A stretch of DNA of 20,294 nucleotides from Candidatus Babelota bacterium (lineage in GTDB: Bacteria; JAGOBX01): NCBI GenBank assembly GCA_017999075.1, contig JAGOBX010000010.1, forward strand, positions 1 to 20,294, read 5' to 3'. Of this stretch, positions 17,801 to 20,294 are shown piece by piece (within the stretch, counting starts at the first letter, position 1; the number at the start of each line of letters is the position of its first letter). The notes beneath the pieces are model-generated. The model did no database searches, was not told the DNA's origin, and saw nothing but the letters and a program-made list of their open reading frames with translations. The position numbers and the translations under genes are program-made.

Positions 17801-20294
17801 GTAAAATCTATATCTATCAATTTTCCATATACTGACGAACTAATAGATTTTATTGTATAACTGTCATCGTTGACTGTTATTACTGGAGGCTGGTTGTCAG
17901 CCGAAGTTATTATAAATGTGTCTACTGACGAATATGATCCCCAGTTTCCAAACACATCTTTACCTCTTATTTTTATATACCATGTATCTTGACTTAAATA
18001 TCCTGTGTCCGGTATTGTAAGAGCAGATACTGTGCTGTAATACGTATCCGCATTTGAAAAGCCTGAATTTGTATCTATTAGTATTTCATATAAACTTATT
18101 CCGAATGAATCTGTAAAATCACTGAAATCAATTGCAGGAGTGCTGTCAACCATATCCATTATGTTTACGGACGATGGCATTGGCCCCATTGTATCGCTGA
18201 ACACATAAATTTTTGATGTTTCAGAATATGTTGATGTACTGGAATTATATTGTAAAACCGAAATCGTGTTCGTGTTGTTTGCAATCAAATTGTTTACTGA
18301 CAAACTCCATGCCGTATTCCCATCAGTATCACTGCTGACCTGTACTCCGTTCAAATATAAATATACTGTGCATCCGTTTGTATTTGTTCCTGTTAATGTT
18401 ACTGATGACGAAGACGTATCGTACCCGTTGTTTTCCGACACAGGATTTACTACTGTTACTTTTGGTAAAGATGTCACTTCATATTTAAAATCATCCAGAT
18501 TATTTTCATTATCTGCTACTACCCAATTCCCGTAATTTACAGCGTTTCCCACAAAACCGCCCAATGTTCTTCCTGACAAATATACTGTGTTCCCTCCATC
18601 TCCGCATTCAAACCTGTAATACAAATTACCTGTATCGCTTCTTCCAGGCAGCGCAGTTGACCAATAATCATAATCTCCGAAAGAAAACTGTTTTGTCAAA
18701 TTGTATTTATATTCAGCTCCCCACCATACCCGGCAAACTACTCCTGTCAAATCATTTTTATATGATCTCACAGTTACTGTGCACGCCTGATTTGTCATTA
18801 CTGAAGCTGCATATAAATAATTGTAGCTCTGGACTGTAACCTGAACTAATGTGTCATGTTTCAATCCTGACCATTCTACATTACCGTTAGCTGAAGCTGT
18901 CATTGTAAAAGAATCGTTTCCTGATGTCCAATTACTCCAGTCTCTTCCGTCTGAAACTCTGACACGCCAGTAAACTCCGCCTCGTATATTTCCTAAATCA
19001 GTATCATAATTAGTTGAACTTGTTGCCGCAGCATATGATGCAAGCGGACTTGTGAAAATTGATGTTGTTGAATATTCTATATTTACGTATTGCTGGGCAT
19101 TACTTGCATTCGAATCGCTGAATGTCCATTTGAATCTTACTATTCCGCTTGTCTCACAGTTTACCGGAGTATCTATATATACAACAGGCGCTATGTTAGG
19201 AGATAATGGCGGAATTGTATCATATAATGAAGAAAAATATATTGAATCGCTTTGTAATGCAGACGCGCCTTCTGTGTTTGATACAGGTAACGTGGCCCAT
19301 GTCCAGCCATTTGCGCCATCTCCTGTAGGATCAACTATCCACATACACAATCCTAACCTGTCAGACGGTTCAAAATCTGTTCCGAATATTGAACGTGGTA
19401 TTATTATTTCTGTAAATTTATGGGATGCATCCCACGACAAATATGTGCGTACTGTATCTGATAAATTTGTCCAGCTCCATTCAGTTCCTGTCCATCTTAT
19501 CAATGAATGTTCCCATTCATTTCCTATATTATTTCTTATGCGGATACAATATTCCGGTTTAAAACTTCCTGTAAACCTTGTTCTTCCAGCTTGATCACCG
19601 GGATTTGTAAAACTGTCTCCACCTGAACCGTTAAACGTAGAATCAAATCCAAACCAGATAACCTGTTTATTATCAACTCCAGAATATAATTCAACATTAT
19701 CTATTCCTGCATAAAAAGATGTATCGTCCCAACTGAAATAAAATACTACATTGTCTCCTTCTGTCAAATCAGTATCTATTACTTCATCTGACTGCCAGTC
19801 TGATGAAACACCGTCTAAACTCATTGTCTCGCATCTTATATTTATATATGAATTTGAAGAATTCCCTGCATTATCTATTACTGTTAAATTTATTCTATTG
19901 TTAGAATTCCTCGTTAACGAATTATATATTGAAACTGGCATATTCCAGTTTTCTGTTATGCTCGTTACTCCGCCGCTATGTAAAACTTCCGTGTTTGCAT
20001 TTAAATTAATATATACCGTATCTATTCCCGTATTATCGCTGAAATCTGCATCAAACGATTTTCCGATATAATTTACTCCCTCGGATTTTATTGTATAACT
20101 GTCATCGTTGACTGTTATTACCGGAGGCTGGTTGTCAGCCGAAGTTATTATAAATGTGTCTATTGAAGAATATGATCCCCAGTTTCCAAACACATCTTTA
20201 CCTCTTATTTTTATATACCATGTATCTTGACTTAAATATCCTGTGTCCGGTATTGTAAGAGCAGATACTGTGCTGTAATACGTATCCGCATTTG
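3697..20294 (-). CDS. Giant multimodular dual-GH13 alpha-glucan-active protein, partial (N-terminus missing)
   Basis: The frame is open from the right window edge to a TAA at 3697-3699, giving 5531 residues in the window (numbered here from the first full codon at 20292-20290). The apparent GTG start at 20193 is an internal Val codon inside a repeated module, so the real start lies upstream. Order seen: four [Ig-like + DOMON/CBM9-like] units with extra FN3/Ig modules (1 to about 2105), an Ig-like domain, GH13 barrel 1 (about 2215-2750), a carboxypeptidase-regulatory-like sandwich, four more DOMON-like modules mixed with FN3/Ig modules, GH13 barrel 2 (about 4358-4820), another regulatory-like sandwich, then FN3/CBM20-like modules to the end. 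Both barrels have the GH13 Asp, Glu and Asp catalytic residues, so hydrolysis or transfer at alpha-glucosidic bonds is likely; exact specificity cannot be read. The composition implies an exported protein, but no C-terminal anchor or sorting signal is visible. It heads the apparent operon. Confidence 0.93.
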   Translation of the reverse strand, partial: NADTYYSTVSALTIPDTGYLSQDTWYIKIRGKDVFGNWGSYSSIDTFIITSADNQPPVITVNDDSYTIKSEGVNYIGKSFDADFSDNTGIDTVYINLNANTEVLHSGGVTSITENWNMPVSIYNSLTRNSNNRINLTVIDNAGNSSNSYINIRCETMSLDGVSSDWQSDEVIDTDLTEGDNVVFYFSWDDTSFYAGIDNVELYSGVDNKQVIWFGFDSTFNGSGGDSFTNPGDQAGRTRFTGSFKPEYCIRIRNNIGNEWEHSLIRWTGTEWSWTNLSDTVRTYLSWDASHKFTEIIIPRSIFGTDFEPSDRLGLCMWIVDPTGDGANGWTWATLPVSNTEGASALQSDSIYFSSLYDTIPPLSPNIAPVVYIDTPVNCETSGIVRFKWTFSDSNASNAQQYVNIEYSTTSIFTSPLASYAAATSSTNYDTDLGNIRGGVYWRVRVSDGRDWSNWTSGNDSFTMTASANGNVEWSGLKHDTLVQVTVQSYNYLYAASVMTNQACTVTVRSYKNDLTGVVCRVWWGAEYKYNLTKQFSFGDYDYWSTALPGRSDTGNLYYRFECGDGGNTVYLSGRTLGGFVGNAVNYGNWVVADNENNLDDFKYEVTSLPKVTVVNPVSENNGYDTSSSSVTLTGTNTNGCTVYLYLNGVQVSSDTDGNTAWSLSVNNLIANNTNTISVLQYNSSTSTYSETSKIYVFSDTMGPMPSSVNIMDMVDSTPAIDFSDFTDSFGISLYEILIDTNSGFSNADTYYSTVSALTIPDTGYLSQDTWYIKIRGKDVFGNWGSYSSVDTFIITSADNQPPVITVNDDSYTIKSISSSVYGKLIDIDFTDNTGIETVYLSNGTNTESVLSSIGTTYTANWEIGSSIFQYLQRGNNKLFVTAIDNYSNYSSAAINVAVETIYVNGSVTDFQTDELLETRLNNSFYVAWDDTSLYLAYSGTDVDLGTADLFVYLQVSTSSQNDSSRTTINWGGGGTHTLPFGANYVLCAEDGDWVNDRFQKNINGTWQAAGNSVNAEIYGGWAGNKVTEFRINWSSIGGKPSWMKVTAIHQYDGSSNIYNSYPSGNPASGLTNVTLTDYYYFENFADTVSPQTGKMINAVHIQNQNVSGYNDGTKPYIYPYPAISYSDYVSLRLITNKQSGGNITAYYTTDGTFPTTSSSNISFVWEGDTGLVNSDVWIGYMTPKVSGLTIKYIFKIVQDSKPATYLGLNGRKTSELDVIPFSYYIQTQDTPTIVSPVNNNETSYVSVSNLVITGVNKTGDSVYILLNETLVNKDSDGNDTWSYILNLSVKNNTVKVGNGVNTGVIYVVYDTNVPMIILNDSYYVMKSNSVKINVDFSDTSSLIKKIKYRIGSNWFTVFEGASSSYTADWFITQGYESLSDNSENFIEIRCENYAGNYVSNYITVKKEAITVDGSLSDWQTDELIETRNSKGFYLTWDDTSLYLGYSNTELTSDAGGADVFVYFSTSNPVPSATNSTIDWSGYGTHILPVKSQFVLCFENGTMANGGFEFHAFNGTVWQAQAYLNMELYGGWSGNSNTEYRIGWDQFYGKPDTMAVVVIHQWETGKNIFNSFPKQNPAPNTDNSVTLTNYYYYPNLSDTISPDYAKHYKYDVSVSPSFFQTNETFTVSYSSKDGFNRLINNVTDSINITLTPYVQLSKSIGSITNSNTGSIQTYILSGEPGYYKAAVRSLSDNNIFGETEVRIGGEVFNVSTTGKTSGSGYDTYIWNLTLNCEATSGLDSCFLLIDTTVIQGNANYLFQNSNDTILNVQFNFTADSWNNIADAPIQHYIIFHVYNDSGILKTLTYTFYKGISKPYIIVNDDSYVFHSSQADMGNIINIDFYDTSSKITDAWITNETGTDTKYIFANVSYPYYSTNWQIPSGFTFVTGNNKIFVYIKNENGMISDAGTFYIYYDEINILSGNLSEFSENNLVEYNSTNTHKLYVDWDNSYFYFGFKGVDMSTDSIFIIFDNTPGSASGANCLLTPYYNLRFNGAFLPEAAVSFRGINRKLLLDKVDANYNLSGAINIDTCLYYAGTTESLLRIPKTIILSSSNQVNIGMAVIFNNGTSSYVWRAFPATNSIGDLSVSSPLTITDFYVFNELTDTAVFNSSNDLLLAQVSSELISTSPEKIKFTAKNGKGEILTGYNGTLSLSSSNGSVNPTTITLSKGEYTATLYFTSSGNLTLTYSEPRQSGFNSIDSTIALTITQSFDPSGKTSWANDAIIYNVLVPQFVDGEKTNNTMGQTGGISSAGGDLQGIIKKIKENYFQNLGVNCLYLSPIYPCNEPDTTLPDNSGWLGFDPVDLFDVRKGVGGWTAMSELIEVAHKNNIKIMLDHPAYWSWNHPLFKNIDGSYNDYYINRGWFDIHWFGSQYYNNYESFGLLPVNHQNGELNAYLLEQAKYWSDKGLDGMRFDVATFFGERDADQFDPPGFWGWFNTELKKHNPEFLTIGEIILWNDGPWESRWYLAKGRLDGAFAHTLTDLQGSNEKENQGAIKRYFMRKWTNGTDFLYGNRVNVGNSQYLFGAKTLEDACVTNYTYSGTEFGGAKMVYWLTNHDRSRFLTDCFSINSDAVGAFRGAMTFGWAWTQIPMVYNGDEIGMYGTASGRPNYDDGGQRASYENFLNNYYTESIGGNINKMYKLMGFLRRYYKSLRTGSIEYLYNGEYSEPMAFVRKGNAGETNVLYVWNNNASEQKTINIPVGSFAANGDIFQNVFLTNDASYVDTSSYTVSAGILNLTLQPHQAMILIHKGHNKIISDASFRIKRGDLGFSEAYVQIKSPSCDTFYMMTDVNGYVKFSYFFEDTYTIAVIKDSYNTTYFNIYMRQGDTPVLEDSVFSNSKPNKPALISPVSNQTIDYNNYTLQWTFSDPDAGDRQKQIMIQIDTNIAMSSVIFETTIIMNAYQYSTPFILQDDETYCWRIKVWDSFDSSSEWSDSGIFYVRQFVASINLDGKFVWGEWPANSVLPAYGLIKPDDFRILWDANYIYFGMNKGTVFDNDSVYIFIDTDYYTTNNGINLAASINGIQHNLPFNSDYVLIYNTNSSANAVNLKRWESGSWVTSNFTGSGARYVSGGGVEIRLPRTDLGNPSRMRILFTAVNGTTNWLWGVSPNSNNITYSDAGGITSINLTSYFEYNDVNSILEWNNKIYTKNTENIALSVDTIALPFTPTIDATKDPGWGDSPLIDGTNAGKLPGSLTADDGKVLTEGLCRDVYITNDVNNLYIGWEAVGDHYDKDVDGSEKSANYGFILFTDTYPDGISHDPWGSDNSEGKRTTRVIHYSPDYWITGWISYANNDFGGFYLYGKNGTNWSAGTGLVNGIDYKVSVNGNWGEIKIPLTSLGINVGDKVGVIYYGRHQEKNYGINDIGPYYYDGTAGYPVSDWAGTLSVIDATKAKFYRVQEHTMTTVTHIPSQEPVSGQGLMRQPSVIYSNNNITLILKTINIGSGTPVKLIYSADNWNSQNSLTMVLSYTSGNEKYYQAVIPYFNRLCNVNYYFEIESSIKNYIYGTDTLSYSTTSLNTAKTNAFKFSIINSLPSNPVISISPELPKNSDNIIAAGYGSEDIDSDLLTYIFEWYKNNSLILTETDLIPPYQSVISSDSTNENDVWYCKLSVMDSNSGYSNSIISSAIKITDRWKIDPPVLINSAVLSDSEWIWLDKTNDERTIISQSSNFDINELRLKIDSIKFYFRMSLRDITNNNYPNVSICFDTDLISGNGNSVIGDDGRTYIGNKYVNYKPYWEKQLIIHNYEYDSPVVEWTDGINCGILNTLELSIDTVSNIIEFSADRTELGFTGSGNIIISVALFKNQLGLASEINSTVDLVGIDAIDNISIAGLGNNNNDKYNNYSSYQEDLEDGTADFWVKLPYNSSGFLNNTQPSIPAALSPQQDSIVQIFNAIEFKWNSGTDIDPGDTVTSYLFELSTDTYFNMNSVLYSVNLKSDSLTYILPESLNSLTHYYYRLRSRDCRGTLSDSLIIHFQTAGVPSITVGKPLDINNIDHYSRSQGEQVVEKNINFSWAPAYHSGGWKIKNYVIEISNSENFNLSNIIIADTIYGNDYGCTTYYTIKSSDYYKLTRGKSYFARIKAGDTDTPQNWSNWSVPSDGIYLTLKQIDGNMNDWSSDTSGVWGKNKSYYIGDTYYEAVWSDSTSDQRTDKSPQYEYLDMQELHIAADKYNMYFKLKLTGWSDDHQKYLQIPVSINDNSSNRYFIGRNVSSEDVMTSQAAAWNYLISAVTNTDNGYVKVLNTEYSQIGLGVLKKNVSDKSIEFSVPLEYIGGINSITSASAKFTPVLFWGNNDAVGQWNAGTPNAVDSVDNQPLCWWEVGNQVVEYYLNVRFDSENFVSSISGETTVYTSRPPSGSGYPPFSARSYIFYNVFVDRFWDGYGNNKPMDSSMSGGDFDGLIQKLEYFNEHAITGLYMSPIFDFGGGAWGYNQHDLYKVQGSFVRENWNKFKGWDDYVRLIKEARRRNIRVGIDWVPGQIYGNETSGGTIQKNPKMYFGDRFGGRRILQYLANVRQFYVDHAHHLWGLGTDFFRVDNPKFYPDPLVQGLPFFVYTRNYCDKFAPDLYTFGEVPGDAGECAAFCADGTRLHGMLDFPFAYPTKSWAGGNTSSTNYKSTLEGLASTYGRALMTGFYNNHDHSRTYHDIGGDWTGAYYKSDYAPGNMQTLMMLLAAHVGPPVIFYGDERVMSGGKEVTYPGFASTGSTGEMGVTRQFPWWEYDWYKYKNNPGATGAIDGSVKMAMMAREIMWWMHYDYSSRALYDNDGALIYTRTGDGREVICIINNSDGDKWVHSVPHSGTYYRDWFSLNEYTPGTGNFDVLVPSNYARFLVKDGFSLATLSVNIKDQNGNAIDNAIVSVGNKSCWTRSSGSTGACSIDRIFIEGWEGFHEYNVKVFKQGYKIYNVAWKFYPWLTASGDIILERDDGIPPSPPVGLRGLARGKGAELYWSANTESDFESYYIYRSTTSVPPNKTDFVFETLNPTYMDSNLDDGLNSGDTYYYWVRARDINDNISEPSNMVTVVPHKVKVTFQVDMSSSGLANIENVYIKSNTFELGRNDFNESYKMPDIDPLSELTYVGNGIYEITSEFDPTMTINYLFICKYDGGKWFDEYSFRTFTFENARELKIIDSPDWTQKVVKKWMVSGDVAPQAPINLSAVGKNNSVKLGWSLNKEADVDHYEIWKSVDGTNYYWVTNANKNIINYIDNNVSNGLTYYYKLKAVDKSDNISDYSLSVSVIPTESTDNIAPLKPKNIRAQGNGLGKVLLSWDYNSEGDFAGYNVYRDTVPNFILSQNKKINSVLITPSFFPVYEDVTAVPGIRYYYRITALDDVLNESEGSDSITVKLARLTFKMDIGTINPVNVQYISNIPFIGWNPGVQMTFDTSTTYKFITDLVVGEQILYKYGYNTRSLSERDFITVSKNRELTVPDVLEKIYNDDWQEQPQKVEGFTVLPGNKSAYLYWNKNTSDQDLLGYNVYLQNADGSDSKVNSTVITTAFYKIENLNNGTKYFYFVRPVDSGDLKLEGVNSDVKEVTPRNTVPVIFKN
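5821..7221 (-). other. GH13 catalytic domain 2 of the giant protein
   Basis: A second, clearly divergent GH13 barrel starts S-Y-I-F-Y-N-V-F-V-D-R-F. Region I is V-G-I-D-W-V-P-G-Q (Asp at 6901-6903, residue 4464). Region II is F-F-R-V-D-N (nucleophile Asp at 6715-6717, residue 4526). Region III is T-F-G-E-V (Glu at 6610-6612, residue 4561). Region IV is N-N-H-D-H-S (Asp at 6409-6411, residue 4628). GGDFDGLIQKL near the start matches the common GH13 GGD-x-x-G-I motif. The region I Asn-His is replaced by Gly-Gln. A DOMON-like module sits directly before it (about 7310-8000) and a regulatory-like beta-sandwich after it (about 5560-5830). The low similarity to domain 1 suggests different bond or substrate preference; this is inference. 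Confidence 0.92.
7222..12045 (-). other. Inter-catalytic module string of the giant protein
   Basis: About 1600 residues separate the two GH13 barrels. In order from barrel 1: a carboxypeptidase-regulatory-like sandwich (about 11800-12045); an FN3-like module with a W-T-F-S-D-P-D-A-G-D core (about 11485-11800); a DOMON-like module with I-N-L-D-G-K and W-D-A-N-Y-I-Y-F-G (about 10870-11473); a longer DOMON-like module opening T-I-D-A-T-K-D-P-G-W-G (about 10125-10818); an Ig-like module (about 9720-10045); a PKD-like module (about 9420-9715); a DOMON-like module with D-E-R-T-I (about 8710-9418); two FN3-like modules (about 7990-8690); and a DOMON-like module with I-D-G-N-M-N-D-W and D-Q-R-T-D (about 7310-8000). 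The last two DOMON-like modules resemble the W-x-D-x-x-x-D-x-R-T type that often sits beside bacterial amylase domains. Boundaries are approximate. Confidence 0.7.
12046..13650 (-). other. GH13 catalytic domain 1 of the giant protein
   Basis: This segment begins S-W-A-N-D-A-I-I-Y-N-V and carries the GH13 landmarks in order. Region I is I-M-L-D-H-P (Asp at 13297-13299, residue 2332). Region II is G-M-R-F-D-V-A (nucleophile Asp at 13060-13062, residue 2411). Region III is T-I-G-E-I (acid/base Glu at 12946-12948, residue 2449). Region IV is L-T-N-H-D-R (transition-state Asp at 12631-12633, residue 2554). A GGDLQGI motif and a beta-sandwich C-domain ending near Q-A-M-I-L-I-H follow the usual GH13 plan. 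Length about 535 residues is normal for barrel plus C-domain. Region I lacks the usual Asn-His after the Asp (Tyr-Trp occupies the site). An Ig-like domain (about 13660-13960) precedes it and a carboxypeptidase-regulatory-like sandwich (about 11800-12045) follows. Subfamily is not assignable by eye. Confidence 0.92.
13975..20127 (-). repeat. Tandem array of four [Ig-like + DOMON/CBM9-like] protein units
   Basis: Four Ig-like modules begin with a P-x-I-x-[VL]-N-D-x-[SY]-Y signature, near 20127, 17889, 16353 and 14857. Each is followed by a DOMON-like sandwich with the pattern D/N/S-G-x-[VL]-S/T-[DE]-[WF]-x-[ST] then W-D-[DN]-[TS]-[SY]-[LF]-Y (about 19225-19824, 17030-17596, 15490-16070, 13975-14556). 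Units 2 and 3 are closest in the DOMON part, sharing D-W/F-Q-T-D-E-L and Y-G-G-W-[AS]-G-N. Extra modules inserted between units differ: unit 1 is followed by FN3-like, an Ig-like module resembling those N-terminal in type II pullulanases (about 18480-18895), a bacterial Ig-like and another FN3-like; unit 2 by two Ig-like modules; unit 3 by an unrecognised 200-residue stretch (about 14870-15460). DOMON/CBM9-like modules are common sugar-binding accessories in amylases and pullulanases. Confidence 0.8.
17846..18056 (-). repeat. Direct repeat, inner copy
   Basis: These 211 bp match 20084-20294 with three mismatches (17884, 17925 and 17929 against 20122, 20163 and 20167). The offset is 2238 bp, a whole number of codons (746), so the repeat is in frame. 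It encodes the end of an FN3-like module and the first part of the next Ig-like module; only one residue differs (Val/Ile). The last 127 bp (17930-18056) are identical in both copies. Confidence 0.97.
20084..20294 (-). repeat. Direct repeat, outer copy, cut by the window edge
   Basis: This is the partner of 17846-18056. It reaches the window end, so its true right boundary is unknown. The final 127 bases (20168-20294) are identical to 17930-18056. It encodes the first residues of the giant protein visible here. Confidence 0.97.

Noticed and set aside
19052-19594. Plus-strand open frame of 180 codons
   Set aside because: It lies opposite the DOMON-like and FN3-like coding region of the giant gene, has no ribosome binding site or recognisable domain, and is a product of the opposite-strand codon pattern. 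The other plus-strand frames are rejected for the same reason.
20191-20193. GTG as the start codon of the giant gene
   Set aside because: It codes the Val of K-D-V-F-G-N-W-G, which recurs inside the protein at the 18-kb copy, and the frame stays open with the same repeat sequence to the window edge.
17846-20294. Insertion sequence or transposon ends explaining the 211-bp repeat
   Set aside because: No transposase frame, terminal inverted repeats or frame break is present; the repeats are in-frame parts of a protein module.

Overview
The window is a gene-dense, AT-rich stretch of bacterial DNA whose coding sequence is all on the minus strand. It holds parts of three genes that look like one operon for handling extracellular alpha-glucan (starch or glycogen). 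From the right, the first gene is a giant multimodular secreted-type protein (3697 to beyond 20294, at least 5531 residues, N-terminus outside the window). Next is a 338-residue secreted module protein (2591-3607). The third is a secreted protein built from FN3 and starch-binding-like modules (1-2563, C-terminus outside the window). The gaps are 89 and 27 nt, and no RNA gene, mobile element, CRISPR array or phage gene is visible.

The giant protein contains two separate GH13 alpha-amylase-family catalytic barrels about 4.8 kb apart. Around them are at least eight DOMON/CBM9-like beta-sandwiches, many Ig-like and FN3 modules, two carboxypeptidase-regulatory-like sandwiches (one after each barrel) and two CBM20-like modules near the C-terminus. 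Its N-terminal third is a tandem array of four [Ig-like + DOMON-like] units, two of which share a nearly identical 211-bp DNA segment. The window stops inside the second copy of that segment. Both barrels keep the catalytic Asp/Glu/Asp triad but lack the usual Asn-His of GH13 region I.

The two downstream proteins have signal peptides, begin their mature chains with the same V-x-DTW-x-x-V-x-K signature, and are made of FN3 and CBM20/CBM48-like modules without a visible catalytic domain. The simplest reading is one secreted system: an enzyme with two active sites and many sugar-binding modules, plus accessory glucan-binding proteins. No membrane anchor, LPXTG, SLH or type IX sorting domain is visible at the giant protein's C-terminus, so its final location is unknown.

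The organism cannot be named from this sequence. AT-rich codon use (TTA, ATA, AGA), the standard code and very large FN3/Ig-rich secreted proteins suggest an uncultured bacterium, perhaps from a candidate phylum, but this is a weak inference. The exact 127-bp identity at the right edge suggests an assembled contig that broke at a repeat.
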